Origin: Aristolochia californica | Taxonomy: Eukaryota > Streptophyta > Magnoliopsida > Piperales > Aristolochiaceae | Assembly: GCA_029961685.1 (NCBI GenBank) | Contig: JARWKL010000004.1 | Span: forward strand, 17,358,348-17,422,347 | Reading direction: 5' to 3' | DNA: 64,000 nucleotides | In this document: piece by piece, positions 1 to 15,161 of the stretch | Layout of the letters: each line of letters opens with the position of its first letter | How positions within the stretch are numbered: position 1 is the first letter of the stretch | The notes under the pieces: generated by a model | What the model saw: only the letters and a program-made list of their open reading frames with translations | Told to the model about the DNA's origin: nothing | The model's database searches: none | Translations under genes and position numbers: made by a program

Positions 1-3000
1 AAGTTTATGTAATATTTAGGGATTGTCAACTCTTTTTAGTTTTTATATATTAGGTTTTGCAATCGACGGGAAAAGGGGGTGGTGAGGGATTTTTTAATAA
101 GTGTTGACTCCCCATCTATAAATGATTCCTTACAAAAATATTGCCCGTTACGCATGATAAATCACTTTGCAATCATCTAGGATCGTTAGGTCAGCTTTTT
201 GTAAATGGGCAAAATAATGGCTTGTTTGACACAGGTAAATATCCCACCACACGTCCACTTGAGAATTTAATGAGCATTTGTTATTCTCTTTAAAAGGTTT
301 GGATCCATAGGTCATTTGCATCTTTAACATGTTTCAAGCATGCTAATCCATTTTTTGAAACATGTGTAGAAAAATCTCATTCTTATAAAATTTCATGCTA
401 TTAGGGTTTAACAAGTGGAATTTCCAAGACTTGGATAACAAAACATTTTTGTTCATTTTTTGTGTGAGAATAAATTTTCTTTACTTACATTTGCCGTTTC
501 TTTAAATTTTCTCCATACATAAATTCTAAAATTTTTATTTTGCTGTGATCTATTTACCTTTTATCTCATTTTTGTTTACGAGATAAAGGGAGAGTGAAAA
601 CTCAAGTTTTGATTTAAGAAAAAAGTATGCATCTAAAATGGAAATGCACAATACACAAATGTAGAGAAAGATAAATCCAAAAAGTTTCCGTAATTTTTAG
701 GGATTGTAAACTCTTTTTAGTTTTTGTATATTAGGTTTTGCAATGGACGGGAAAAGGGGGTGCTGGGGGATTTTTAACTGAGTGTTGACTCCCAATCCAT
801 AAGTCATTCGTTACTAAAATATGGCCCATTATGCATGATAAATCACTTTACAATCATCTATGATCGTTAAATCAGCTTTTTGTAAATGGCCAAAATAATG
901 GCTTGTTTGACACGGATAAATATCCCACCGCACGTTCACTTGAGAATTTAATGAGTGTTTGTTATTCTCTTTAAAAGGTTTGGATCCATAGGGCATGTTC
1001 ATCTTTAAAATGTTTGAAGCATGCATATCCATTTTTTAAAACATGTGTAGAAAAATCTCTTTCACACAAAGATCCAAGCTATTAGGGTTGAACTAGTGGA
1101 ATTTCCCAAACTTGGATAACAAATTTTTGTGTTCATTTTTGGTGTGTGAATAAATTTTTTTTACTGACATTTGTTATTTCTTTAAATTTTTTCCATACAT
1201 AAACTTTAAAATTTGCCTTTTTTTGTGATCTATTTGCCTTTTAACTCTTTTTTTGTTTATGAGATGAAGGGAAAGTCAAAACTCAATTTTTGATTTAAGA
1301 AAAAAGTAGACATCTAAAATGGAAATGCACAATGCACAAATATAGAGAGAGATAATTCCAAAAAGTGTCCGTAACTTTTAGGGATTATAAATTCTTTTGA
1401 GTTTTTATATATTAGGTTTTGCAATCATTGGGAAAAGGGGGAGGTAGTGGATGTTTAACTGACTGTTTAATCCGATTCCGTAAGTCATTCCTGATGTAAA
1501 TATAGCCCGTTATGCATGATAATTCACTTTACAATCATCTATGAGTTTTAGATCTGCTTTTTTTAAATGGGCTAAATAATGGCTTATTTGACTCAAGTAA
1601 ATATCCCACCGCACGTTCACTTGAGAATTTGATGAGCATTTGTTATTCTCTTTAAAAGGTTAGGATCCATAGGTAATTTACATCTTTAACTTGTTTCAAG
1701 CATGCATATCCATTTTCTAAAACTTTCATAGAAAAATCTCTTTCTTATAAAATTCCAAGTAATTAGGGTTGAACTAGTGGAATTTCCCAAACTTGGATAA
1801 TAAAACTTTTGTGTTCATTTGTGGGCTGTGAATAAATTTTCTTTACTTACATTTATTATTGCTTTAAATTTTTTCCATACATAAACTCTAAAATTTTCAT
1901 TTTGTTGGGATGTATTTTCCATTTATCTCTTTTTTTTTTACGAGATGAAGGGAAAGTGAAAACTCATGTTTTGATGTAAGAAATAAGTATACATCTAAAA
2001 TGTAAATGCACAATGCACAAATGTAGAGAGAGCAAGAAGTTTTCGTAATTTTTAGGGATTGCGAACTCTTTTTAGTTTTTATATATTAGGTTTTGCAATC
2101 GATGGGAAAAAGGGGGTGCCGGGGGATTTTTAATTGAGTGTTGAGTCCCAATCCACAAGTCATTCATTACAAAAATATAGCCCATTACGCATGATAAATC
2201 ACTTTACAATCATCTATGATCTTTAGATCAGCTTTTTATAAAAGGGAAAAATAATGGCTTGTTTCACTCGGGTAAATATTCCACCACACGTTTACTTGAA
2301 AATTTAATGAGCGTTTTTTATTCACTTTAAAAAGTTTGGATACATAGGTCATTTGCATATTTAACATGTTTCAATAATGCATATCCATTTTTTAAAACAT
2401 GAGTAGAAAAATCTCTTTCTTATAAAATTCCAAGCTATTCGGGATGAACTAGTGGAATTTCCCAAACTAGGATAACAAAACTTTTGTGTTCATTTGGGGT
2501 GTGTGAATAAATTTTCTTTACTTAAATTTGTTATTGTTTGAAATTTTTTCCTTACATAAAGTTTAAAATTTTAATTTTTCAGTGATCTATTGGCCTTTTA
2601 TCTCTTTTTGGTTTACGAGATGAAGGGAAAGTGAAAACTCAAATTTTGATTTAAGAAAAAGGTATACATCTAAAATTAAAATGCACAATGCACAAATATA
2701 GAGGGAGATAATTCCAATCAGCGTCTATAATTTTAGGGATTGTAAACTCTTTTTACTTTTTATATATTAGGTTTTGTAATTGTCAGGAAAACGGGGAGGC
2801 GAGGGATTTTTAACATATTTTTGACTCCAAATCCATTACTCATTCCTTATAAAAATATAGCCCGTTACGCATGATAAATCACTTTACAATCATCTATGAT
2901 AGTTAGGTCAGCTTTTTGTAAATGGGCAAAATAATGGTTGTTCGACTCGTGTAAATATCCCACCGAACGTTCACTTGAGAATTTTGTGAGCATTTGTTAT

Positions 3001-5059
3001 TCTCTTTAAAAATTTTGGATTCATAGGTCATTTGCATCTTTAACATGGTTCAAGCATGCATATCCATTTTTTAAAACATGTGTAGAAAAATCCCTTTCTT
3101 ATAAAATTCCCAGCTATTAGGGTTGAATTAGTGGAATTTCTAAAACTTGGACAACAAAACTTTTGTGTTCATTTGTGGTGTGTGAACAAAACATTTGTGT
3201 TCATTTTTTATTTATTTAAATTTTTTCTATACATATACTCTAAAAGTTTCATTTAGTTGTGATCTATTTGCCTTTTATCTATTTTTTTGTTTACGAGATG
3301 AAGGGAATGTCAAAACTCTAGTTTTGACTTAAGAAAAAATTATAAATCTAAAATGGAAGTCTACAATTCACAAATATAGAGAGAGATAATTCCAAAAAGT
3401 GTTCGTAATTGTTAGGGATTGTAAACTCTTTTTAGTTTTTATATATTAGGTTTTGCAATCATTAGTAAAAGGGGATTGCGGGGGATTTTTAACTTAGTGT
3501 TGATACCCAATCCATAACTCATTCCTTAAAAAACTATGGCCCGTTACGCATGATAAATCACTTTAAAATCATCTTTGACCGTTTGGTCAGCTTTTTGTTA
3601 ATGGGCAAAATAATGGCTTGTTCAATTCGTGTAAATATCCCACCGCACGTTCACTTGAGAATTTGATGAGCGTTTGTTATTCTCTTTAAAAGGTTTGGAT
3701 CCATAGGGCATTTTCATCTTTAACATGTTTCAAGCATGCATATCCATTTTTCAAAACATTTGTAGAAAAATCCCTTTCTTATGAATTTCCAAGCTGTTAG
3801 GGTTGAATTAGTGGAATTTCTCAAACTTGGACAACAAAACTTTTGTGTTCATTTGTGGTGTGAATAAATTTTCTTTAGTTACATTTGTTATTTCTTTAAA
3901 TTGTTTCCATACATAAACTCTAAAATTTTCATTTTGTTGTGATTTATTTGCCTTTTATCTCTTTTTTGGGTTACGAGAAGAAGGGAAACTGAAAAATCAA
4001 GTTTTGATTGAAGAAAAAATTATAAATCTAAAAAGGAAATCTACAATGCACAAATGTAGAGAGAGATAATTCCTAAAAGTGTCCATAATTTTTAGGGATT
4101 GTAAACTCTTTTTAGTTTTTATACATTAGGTTTTCCAATCATCGGGAAAATGGCGAGGCGGTGGATTTTTAGCTGCTTGTTGACTCCCAATCCATAAGTC
4201 ATTCCTTAAAAAAATATAGCCCGTTATGCCTGAGAATTCACTTTACAATCATCTATGATCTTTATTTCAGCTTTTTGTATATGGTCAAAATAATGATTTA
4301 TTAGACTTGGGTAAATATCCCACTGCACGTTCACTCGAGAATTTAATGAGCGTTTATTATTCTCTTTAAAAGGTTTGGATCCATAGGTCATTTGCATCTT
4401 TAACATCTGTCAAGCATGCATATCCATTTTTTAAAACATGCGTAGAAAAATCTCTTTCTTATAAAATTCCAAGCTATTGGGGTTGAACTAGTGGAATTTC
4501 CCAAACTTGGATAACAAAACTTTTGTGTTCATTTATGGTGTGTGAAAAAAACTCACTTTACTTTCTTTTGTTATTGCTTTAAATTTTTTCATTACTTAAA
4601 CTCTAAAATTTTCATTTTGTTGTGATCTATTTGCCTTTTATCTCTTTTTTGTTTACGAGAAGTAGGGGCAGTGAAAACTCAAGTTTTAATTTTTAAAAAA
4701 AGTATATATCTAAAATGGAAATGCACAATGCAAAAATGTAGAGTGAGAAAATTCCAAAAAGTGTCCGTAATTTTTATATATTAGGTTTTGCAATCATTGG
4801 GAAAGGGGGAGGGGGATTTTTAAATGAATGTTGCCTCCCAGTCCATATGTCATTCCTAACAAAAATATAGCCCGTTACTCATGATAAATAACATTACTAT
4901 CATTTACAATCGTAGGTCAACTGTTTGTAAAGGGCCAAAATAATGGCTTGTTTGACTTGGGTAAATATCCCACCGCATGTTCACTTGAAAATTTAATGAG
5001 CATTTTTAATTCTCTTTAAAAGGTTTGGATCCATAGGTCATTTGCGTATTTAACAAGTT

Positions 5060-5080
5060 TCAAGCTATTTGGATTGAACT
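5060..5080. other. Deletion scar in a V1 monomer (about 60 bp lost)
   Basis: The spacing between anchors 5027 and 5648 is only 621 bp. At this point TTTCAAGC runs directly into the downstream CAAGCTATT, skipping the segment that normally holds GCATGCATATCC and the TGTAGAAAAATC stretch. The two flanking CAAGC words are the probable deletion endpoints, suggesting loss between short direct repeats. Confidence 0.75.
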
Positions 5081-8000
5081 CGTGGAATTTTCCAAACTTA
5101 GATAACAAAACTTTTGTGTTCATTTGTTGTGTGTGAATAAATTTCCTTTATCTATATTTGTTATTGCTTTAAATTTTTTCCATCCATAAACTCTAAAATT
5201 TTCATTTTGTTGTGATCGACTTGCCGTTTATCTCTTTCTTGTTTACGAGATGAAGGGAAAGTGAAAACTCCAGTTTTGATTTAAGAAAAAAGTATACATC
5301 TAAAATGGAAATGCACAATACACAAATGTGGAGAGAGATAATTCCAAAAAGTGTCTGTAATTTTTAGGGATTTTAAACTCTTTTTAGTTTTTATATAATA
5401 GGTTTTGCAATAATCGGGAAAAGGGGGAGGCGGGGGATTTTTAACTGGTTGTTGACTCCCAATCAATAAGTCTTTCCTTAGAAAAATATTGCCCATTATG
5501 CATGATAATTCACTTTCCAATCATCTATGATCGTTAGGTCAGTTTTATTAAAAAGGCAAAATATTGGCTTGTTTGATTCGGGTAAATAGCCCACCGCACG
5601 TTCTCTTGAGAATTTTCTGACCGTTTGTTATTCTCTTTAAAAGGTTTTGATTCATAGTTCGTTTGCATCTTGAACATGTTTCAAGCAAGCATATCCATTT
5701 TTTAAACATGCATAGAAAAAAAATTCATATAAAATTCCAAGCTATTAAGGTTGAACTAGTCGAATTTAACAAACTTTTATAACAAAACTTTTGTGTTCAT
5801 TTGTGGTGTGTGAAAAAAATTTCTTTACATACATTTGTTATTTCTTTAAATTTTTTCGATACATAAACTCTAAAAATTTCATTTTGTTGTGATCTATTTG
5901 CCTTTTATATCTTTTTAGTTTATGAGATGAAAGGAAAGTGAAAACCCAAGTTTTAATTTAAGAAAAAAGTATACATCTAAAATGAAAATGCACAATCCAC
6001 TAGTGTAGAGAGACAAAATTACAAAAACTATTGGTAATTTTTTGGGTTTGTAAACTCTTTCAGTTTTTATATATTAGGTTTTGAAATAATCGGGAAAAGG
6101 GGGAGGCGGGGGATATTTATCTGAGTGTTGACTCCCAATCCTTAACTCAATCGTTATAAAAATATAGCCCATTACGCATAATAAATCACTTGACAATCAT
6201 CTATGATCGTTAGGTCTGGTTTTTTAAATGGGTAAAATAATGGGTTGTTTGACTAGGCTAAGTATCCCCCCGCACGTTCACTTGAGAATTTAATGAGCGT
6301 TTTTTATTCTCTTTAAATGGTTTGGATCCTTAAGTAATTTGCATCTTTAACATGTTTCAAGCATGCGCATCCTTTTTTAAAAAAATGCTTAGAAAAATCT
6401 CTTTCTTATAAAATTCCAAGTTATTAGGGTTGAACTAGGCGAATTTCCCTAACTTGGATAAAAAAAAATTTTGTGTTCATTTGTGGTATGTGAATAAATT
6501 TTCTTTACTTACATTTGTTATTGGTTTAAATTTTTTGCATACGTAAACTCTAAAATTTTCAATTTATTGTGATCTATTTGCCTTTTATCTCTTTTTTGTT
6601 TACGAGAAGAAGCGAAAGTGAAAGCTCAAGTTTTGATTTAAGAAAAAAGTATACAACTAAAATGGAAATGCACAACGTACAAATGTAGAGAGAGATAATA
6701 ACAAAAAGTGCCTGTAATTTTTTGGATTGTAAACTCTTTTTAGTTTTATATATTAGGTTTTATAATCATCGGGAAAAGGGGGAGGCAGGGGATTTTTAAC
6801 TGACTGTTGACTCCCAATCCATAACTCATTACTTACAAAAATATAGCCCAATACGCAAGATAAATCACTTTACAATCATCTATAATCGTAAGGTAAGTTT
6901 TTTGTAAATGGGCAAAATAATGGCTTATTTGACACGGGTAAATATCCCTCTGCACGTTGACTTGAAAATTTATTGAGCGTTTGTTATTCTCTTTGAATGT
7001 TTTGGATCCATAGGTCATTTGCATCTTTAAATTTTTCTAGCATGCATATCCATTTATTAAAACATGTGTAGAAAAATTCCTCTCTTAAAAAATTCCAAGC
7101 TGTTATGGTTAAACTAGTGGAATTTCCCAAACAAGGATAACAAAACTTTTGTGTTCATTTGTGGAGTGTGAATAAACTTTCTTTACTTACATTTTTTTTT
7201 GCTTTAATTTTTTTCCATACATAAACTCTACAATTTTCATTTTGTTGTGATCTATTTGCCTTTTATCTCTTTTTTTTTTTACGAGATAAAGGGAAAGTGA
7301 AAACTCAAGTTTTTATTTAAGAAAAAAGTATACATCTAAAATGGAAATGGACAATGCACAAATGTAGAGAGAGATAATGCCAAAAAGAATTCGCAATTTT
7401 TAGGTATTGTAAACTCTTTTTAGTTTTTATATATTAGGTTTTGCAATCATCGGGAAAAGGCGGAGGTGGAGGATTTTTAATTGAGTGTTGACTCCCAATC
7501 CAAAAGTCATTCCTTAGAAAAATATAGCCCGTTACACCTGATAAATCACTTTATAATCATCTATGATAGTTAGGTCAGCTTTTTGTAAATGGGCCAGATA
7601 ATGGTTTGACTCGTGTAAATATCCCTCCGCACGTTCACTGGAGAATTTAATGAGTATTTTTTATTCACTTTAAAAGGTTTGGATCCATAGGTCATTTTCA
7701 TCTTTAATATGTTTTAAACAAGCATATCCACTTTTTAAAACATGTGTAGAAAAATCCCTTTCTTATAAAATTCCAAGCTATTAGGGTTGAACTAGTAGAT
7801 TTTTCAAAACTTGGATAACAAAACTTTTGTATTCATTTGTGGTTTGTGAATAAATTTTCTCTACTTACATTAATTATTTCTTTAAATTTTCTTCCCTACC
7901 TAAACTCTAAAATTTTTATTTTGTTGTGATCTATTTGCCTATTATCAATTTTTTGTTTACGAGATTAAGGGAATGTGAAAACTCAAATTTTGATTTAAGA

Positions 8001-9154
8001 AAAAGGTATACGTCTAAAATGGAAATGCACAATGCACAAATGTAGAGAGATATAATTCCAAAATGAGTCTATAATTTTAAGGGATTGTGAACTCTTTTTA
8101 GTTTTTATATATTAGGTTTTGGAATCGTCAGGAAAAAGGGGGAGGCAGGGGATTTTTAACTCAGTGTTGACTCCCAATCCTTCAATCATTCCTTACAAAA
8201 ATATAGCCCGTTACGCATGATAAATCACTTTACAATCATCTAAGATCTTTAGGTCTGGTTTTTTTAAATGGCCAAAATAATGGCTTGTTTGACTCGAGTG
8301 AATTTCCCACCGCACGTTCACTTGAAAATTTAACGACTATTTGTTATTCTCTTTAAAATATTTGGATCCATAGGTTATTTTCATCTTCAACATGTTTCAA
8401 GGATGCATATCCCTTTTCTAAAACATGTGTAGAAAAATCCCTTTCTTATTAAACTCCAAGCTATTAGGGTTGAACTAGTGGAATTTTCCAAACTTGGATA
8501 ACAAAACTTGAGTGTTCATTTTGGTGTGTGAATAAATTTTCTTTACTTACATTTCTTATTTCTTTAAATTTTTTTGTACATAAACTATAAAATTTTCATT
8601 TTGTTGTGATCTATTTCCCTTTTATCTTCTTTTTGTTTACGAGATGAAGGGAAAGTGAAAACTCAAGTTTTGATTTAAGAAAAAAGTATACATCTAAAAT
8701 GGAAATGCACAATGCAAAAATGTAGAGAGAGATAATTCCAAAAAGTGTCCGCAATTTTTAGGGATTGTAAAATATTTTTAGTTCTTATATATTAGGTTTT
8801 ACAATCGTCGGGAAAAGGGGGAGGTGAGGGAATTTTAACTGACAGTTGACTCCCAATCCATAAGTTATTCCATAAAAAAATATAACCCGTTGCGCATGAT
8901 AAATCACTTTACAATTATCTATGATCTTTTAGTCAGCTTTTTGCAAATGGGCAAAATAATGGCTTGTTTGACTTGGGTAAATATCTCACCGCACGTACAC
9001 TTGAGAATTTAATCAGCATTTGTTATTCTCTTTAAAAGGTTTGGATCTATGGGTCATTTGCATCTTTAATTTATTTCAAGCATGCATATCCATTTTTTAA
9101 AACATGTGTATAAAAAACTTTTCCTTATAAAATTCCAAGCTATTAGGGTTGAAC

Positions 9155-9205
9155 TAGTGGAATGTTTTTCCATACTAAAACTCAACAATTTTCCATACTA
9201 ATTGC
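9155..9205. other. Deletion scar in a V1 monomer (about 90 bp lost)
   Basis: Anchors 9043 and 9631 are only 588 bp apart. After AACTAGTGGAAT the sequence jumps to TTTTTCCATACTAAAAC, omitting the usual CCCAAACTTGGATAAC to ACTTACATTTG segment. The word TTTTCCATACTA occurs twice here, so a small local duplication accompanies the deletion. Confidence 0.7.
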
Positions 9206-12200
9206 CTTTTACCTCTTTTTTGTTTACGAGATGAAGGGAAAGTGAAAACTCAAGATTTGATTTAAGAAAAAAGTATATATCTAAAATGGAAATGCACAAT
9301 GCACAAATTTAGAGAGATATAATTCCAAAAAGTATCCATAATTTTTAGGGATTGTAAACTCTTTTTATTTTTTTATATTTAAGGTTTTGCAATCGTCAGG
9401 AAAAGGGGGAGGTGGGGGATTTTTAACTGACTGTTGACTCCCAATCCGTAGGTCATTCCTTACAAAAATATAGCCCGTTATGCATGATAAATCACTTTAC
9501 AATCATATATGATCGTTTGGGTAGCTTGTTTTAAATGGGCAAAATAATGGCTTGTTTGATTCGGGTAAATATCCCACCGAACGTTCACTTGAGAATTTAA
9601 TGAACATTTTTTATTCTCTTTAAAAGGTTTAGATCCATAGGTCATTTGCATCTTTTACTTGTTTCAAACATGCATATCCATTTTTTAAAACTAGTGTAGA
9701 AAAATCCTTTTCTTAGAAAATTCCAAGCTATTAGGTTGAACTTGTGGTATTTCATAAAACATTGATATCAAAACTTTTGTATTCATTTTTGGTGTGTGAA
9801 TAAATCTTCTTAACACACATTTTTTTTTGTGTAATGTTTTTCCATATAAGCTCTAAAATTTTCAATTTGTTGTGATCTATTTGCCTTTTATCTCTTTTTT
9901 GTTTACGAGATGAAGGGAAAGTGAAAACTCAAGTTTTTATTTATGAAAAAAAGTATACATCTAAAATGAAAATGCACAATGGACAAATGTAGAGAGAGAT
10001 AATTCCAAAAAATGTCCGTAATTTTTAGGGATTGTAAATTCGTTTTTGTTTTTATTTATTAGGTTTTGCAATCGTCTGGAAAAGGGGGAGGCGGGGGAAT
10101 TTTAATTGACTGTTGACTCCCAATCCATAAGTCATTGCTTACAAAAATATAGCCTGTTACGAATGACAAACCACTTTACAGTCATCTATGATCGTTAGGT
10201 CAACTTTTTGTAAATGGGCAAAAAATGGCTTTTTACACTCGAGAAATTATCCCACCGCACGTTCACTTGAGAATTTAATGAGCGTTTTTTATTCTTTTTA
10301 AAAGGTTTTGATCCATAGGTCATTTGCATCTTTAACATTATTCAAGCATGCATATCTATTTTTTAAAACTTGCGTAGGAAAATCCATTTCTTATAAAATT
10401 CCAAGCTATTGGGGTTGAACTATTGGAATTTCCTAATTTAGGATAAGAAAACTTTTGTGTCCATTTGTGGTGTGTGAATAAAATTTCTTTACTAACATTT
10501 TTAATTGCTTTAAATTTTTTCCATACATAAACTCTAAAATTTTCATTTTATTGTGATCTTCTTGCCTTTTATCTCTTTTTTGTTTACGAGATGAAGGGAA
10601 AGTGGAAACTCAAGTTTTTTGTTAAGAAAAAAGTATAGATCTAGAATAGAAATTCAAAATGCACAAATGTTGAGAGAGATAATTCCAAAAAGTCTTCATA
10701 ATTTATTGGGAATGTAAACTCTTTTTATTTTTTATGTATTAGGTTTTGCAATCATCAGGAAAAGGGGGAGGCGGGGGATTTTGAACTGAGTGTTGGCTCC
10801 CAATCCATAAGTCATTCCTAACAAAAATAATGCCTGTTACGCATGATAAATCTCTTTAAAATCACCTATGATCGTTAGGTCAGCTTTTTTAAAATGAGAA
10901 AAATAATGGCTTATTTGACTCGGCTAAATATCCCACTGCACGTCACTTGAGAATTTAAAGACATTCCCTTTAAAAGATTTGGATACATAGGTCATTTGCA
11001 TCTTTAACATATTTCAAGCATGCATATCCATTTTTTGAATCATGCGTAGAAAAATCCCTTTCTTATTAAATTCCAAGCTATTAGGGTTGAACTAGTGGAA
11101 TTTCCCAAACTTGGATAACAAAACTTTTTTGTTCATTTGTGGTGTGTGAATAAATTTTTTTACTTACATTTCTTATTGCTTTAAATTTTTTCCATTCATA
11201 AACTCTAAAATTTTCGTTTTGTTGTGATCTATTTTCCTTTTATCTCTTTTTTGTTTACGAGATGAAGGTAAAGTGAAACTTCAAGTTTTAATTTAAGAAA
11301 AAAGTATAGATCTAAGATGGAAATGCACAATGCACAAATGTTGAGAGAGATATTTTCAAAAAATGTCTGTAATTTATTGGGATTGTAAACTCATTTTAGT
11401 GTTTATATATTAGGTTTTGCAATACCGGGAAAATGGGGGAGGCGGGGGGGGTTTAACTAGCTGTTGACTCCAAATCCATAAGTCATTCCTAAGAAAAATA
11501 TAGCTCGTTATGCATGATAATTCACTTTACAATCATCTATGATCGTTGGGTCATCTTTTTGTAAATGGGCAAAACTCGGGCAAATATCCTACCGCACGTT
11601 CAGTTGAGAATTTAATGAGGGTTTGTTATTCTCTTTAAAAGGTTTTGATCCATAGTTCATTTGCATCTTTAACATGTTTCAAACATGCATATCCAATTTT
11701 TAAAACATGCGTAGAAAAATCTCTTTCTTATAAAATTCGTACCTATTAGAATTGAACTAGTGGAATTTCCCAAAATTGGATAACAAAACTTTTGTCTTCC
11801 TTTGTGGTGTGTGAATTAATTTTATTTACTTACATTTGTTATTACTTAAAATTTTTTCCATACATAAAATCTAAAATTTTCTCTTTTTTGTGATCTATTT
11901 GCCTTTTATATCTTTTTTGTTTACGAGATGAAGGGAAAGTAAAAACTCAAGTTTTGATTTAAGAAAAAAGTTTACATCTAAAATGGAAATGCACAATGTA
12001 CAAATTTGGAGAGTTATAATTCCAAAAAGTGTCCGTAATTTTAAGGATTGTAAACTCTTTTTAGTTTTTATATATTAGGTTTTGCAATCATTGGGAAAAG
12101 GGGGAGGCGGGGAATTTTTACTTAGTGTTGACTCCCAATCCATAAGTCATTCCTTACAAAAATATAGCCCGTTACGCAAGATAAATCACTTTACAATCAT

Positions 12201-12974
12201 CTATGATCATTAGGTCAGCTTTTTGAAATGGGCAAAATAATGGCTTGTTTGACTCGGGTAAATATCCTACTGCACGTTCACTTGAGAAATTAATGAGCGT
12301 TTGTTATTCTCTTTAAAAGATTTGGATCCATAGGTCATTTGCATCTTTAACTTGTTTCAAGGTGGCATATCAATTTTTTAAAACATGTGTAAACAAATCC
12401 CTTTCGTATAAAATTCCAAGCTATTAGGGTTGAACTAGTGGAAATTCCCAAACTTGGATAAAAAAACTTTTGTGTTCATCTGTGGTGTGCAAATAAATTT
12501 TGTTTACTTACATTTGTTATTTCTTAAAAAAATTCAATACTAAAAATCTAAAATTTTCATTTTGTTGTGATCTATTTGCCTTTTATCTCTTTTTTGTTTA
12601 CGAGATGAAGGGAAAGTGAAACTTAAATTTTGTTTTAAGGAAAAAGTATACATCTAAAATGGAAATGCAAAATGCACAAATGTAGAGAGAGATAATTCCA
12701 AAAAGTGTTCATAATTTTTAGGCATTTTAAACTCTTTTTATTTTTTGTGTATTAGGTTTTGAAATCGTTGGAAAAAGGGGAGGCAGGGGATTTTTAACTG
12801 AGTGTTGACTCCCAATTCATAAGTCATTCCTTACAAAAATATAGCCCGTTACGCATGATAATTCACTTTACAATTATGTATGATCTTTAGGTCTGCTTTT
12901 TATAAATGGGCAAATTAATGGCTTATTTGACTCTGGTAAATATCCCTCCTTTTGTTAACTTGATAATTTAATGA

Positions 12975-13000
12975 GCGTTTGTTATTTTATTTACTTACAT
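12975..13000. other. Deletion scar in a V1 monomer (about 200 bp lost)
   Basis: GAGCGTTTGTTATT is followed directly by TTATTTACTTACATTTG. The expected GGATCC anchor, the ATGCATATCC region and the AACTAGTGG region are missing, so the two flanking anchors (12323 and 13470) lie 1147 bp apart instead of about 1360. Confidence 0.75.
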
Positions 13001-15132
13001 TTGTTTTTGCTTTAAATTTTTTCCATACATACACTCTAAATTATTTTTTTTGTTGTGATCTATTTACTTAATATCTCTTTTTTGTTTACGAGATAAAGGG
13101 AAAGTGGAAACTCAATTTTTGTTTTAAGAAAAAAGTTTACATCTAAAATGGAAATGCACAATGCACAATTGTAGAGAGAGATAATTCCAAAAGGTGTTTG
13201 TTATTTTTAGGGATTGAAAACTCTTTTTAGTTTTTATGTGTAAGGTTTTGCTATCGTTGGGAAAAGGAGGAGGCGGGGGATTTTTAACTGAGTGACTCCC
13301 AATCTCTAAGTCATTCCTTACAAAACTATAGCCCGTTAAAATCATCTATGATCGTTAGGTCAGATTTTTGTCAATGGGCAAAATAATGGCTTGTTTGACT
13401 CGGGTAAATATCCTACCGCACGTTCACATGAGAAGTTAGTGAGCGTTTGTTATTCTCTTTAAAATATTTGGATCCATAGGTCATTTGCATCTTTAACATG
13501 TTTCAAGCATGCAAATCCATTTTTTAAAACAAGTGTAGAAAAATCTCTTTCTTATCAAATTCCAAGCAAATAGGGTTGAACTAGTGGAATTTCCCAAACT
13601 TGGATAAAAAAACTTTTGTGTTTATTTGTTGTGTGTGAATAAATTTTCTGTACTTACAATTGTTATTGGTTTAAATTTTTTCCATACATAAACTTTAAAA
13701 TTTTTATTTTGTTGTGATCTATTTGCCTTTTATCTCTTTTTTGTTTACAAGATGAAGGAAAAGTGAAAACACAAGTTTTGATTTAAGAAAAAAAGTTAAC
13801 ATCTAAAATGGAAATGCATAATGCACAAATGTAGAGAGAGATAATTCCAAAAAGTGTCTGTAATTTGACAATCGTCTGGAAAAGGGGGAGGTCAGGGATT
13901 TTTAACTATGTGTTGACTTGCAATCCATAAGTCATTCCTTACAAAAATATAGCCTGTTACGCATGATAAATCACTTTACAATCATCTATGATCGTTAGGT
14001 CCGCTTGTTGTAAATAGGCAAGATAATGGTTTGTTTGACAGAGGTAAATATTCCACCACACGTTCACTTGAAAATTTAATGAGCGTTTGTAATTCTCTTT
14101 AAAAGGTTTGGATCCATAGATCATTTCCATCTTTAACAATATTCAAGTATGCATATCTATTTTTTAAAACATGTGTAGAAAAATCCCTTTCTTATTAAAT
14201 TCCAAGCTAATAAGGTTGAACTATTGGAATTTCCTAAACTTTGATAAGAAAACTTTTGTGTTCATTTGTGGTGTGTGAATAAATTTTCTTTACTTACATT
14301 TGTTATTGATTTAAATTATTTCCATACATAAACTCTAAAATTTTCATTTTGTTGTGATCTATTTGCCTTTTATCTCTTTTTTGTTTATGAGATGAAGGGA
14401 AAGTGAAAACTTAAGTTTTGATTCAAGAAAAAAGTATAAATCTATAACGAAAATGCACACTACACAAATGTAGAGAGAGATAATTCCAAAAAGTTTCTAT
14501 AATTTTAAGGGATTGTGAACTCTTTTCAGTTTTTATATATTAGGTTTTGCAATCGTCGAAAAAAGGGGGAGGCATGGGATTTTTAACTGAGGGTTGGCTC
14601 CCAATCCATAAGTCATTCCTTACAAAAATATAGCCCGTTATGCATGGTAAATCACTTTACACTCGTCTACGATCGTTAGGTCAGATTTTTCTAAATGGGC
14701 AAAATAATGGCTTGTTTGACTATGGTAAATATCCCACCACACGTTCACTTGAGAATTTAATGTTATTCTCATTAAATGGTTTGGATCCATAGGTCATTTG
14801 CATTTTTAACATGATTCAAGTATGCATATCTATTTTTTAAAAATTGTCCTGAAAAGTCTATTTCTTTTAAAATTTCAAGCTATTAGGGTTGAACTATTGG
14901 AATTTCCAAAATTTGGATCACAAAACTTTAGTGTTTATTTGTGGTATGTGGTGAATAAATTTTATTTACTTACATCTGTTATTTTTTCATACATTGCCTC
15001 TAAAATTTTCATTTTGTTGTGATCTATTTGCCTTTTATATATTTTTTGTTTATGAGAGGAATGGAAATGCACAATGCACAAATGTTTTGTAAGGAATGAA
15101 TTAAGAATTGGGATTCAACACTCAGTTAAAAA

Positions 15133-15161
15133 TCCCTCCCCTCCCCACCCCCCCCCCCCCC
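15133..15161. repeat. Expanded C tract in satellite C-rich patch
   Basis: The normal forward patch reads about CCCCCGCCTCCCCC. Here it has grown to a cytosine-rich stretch ending in 14 consecutive C (15148-15161). It lies about 50 bp inside the left inversion breakpoint. Confidence 0.85.

Larger units (their letters stand above)
1..15084 (-). repeat. Satellite array, subfamily V1, reverse orientation
   Basis: This block holds about 23 head-to-tail copies of an AT-rich monomer. The anchor GGATCCATAGG or a near match lies at 301, 982, 1663, 2338, 3017, 3697, 4377, 5027, 5648, 6323, 7003 and onward to 14783, so the usual spacing is 675-682 bp. Monomers are diverged by eye at many scattered sites, with frequent small indels. 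V1 diagnostic forms are present throughout, such as GCATGATAAATCAC without the extra GACCG of V2. Each monomer has a G-rich patch near GGGAAAAGGGGGAGGCGGGG on the + strand. Several copies are shortened by internal deletions (listed separately). No intact gene is seen; the recurring frames of about 60 codons on the - strand follow the repeat and are not conserved in every copy. I do not recognise the family. Confidence 0.97.

Noticed and set aside
148..330. Short frames of about 60-80 codons throughout the satellite, on both strands
   Set aside because: They fall at the same monomer position each time, are broken in most copies, start at arbitrary methionines and carry no recognisable domain. 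They are best explained as recurring shadows of the repeat.
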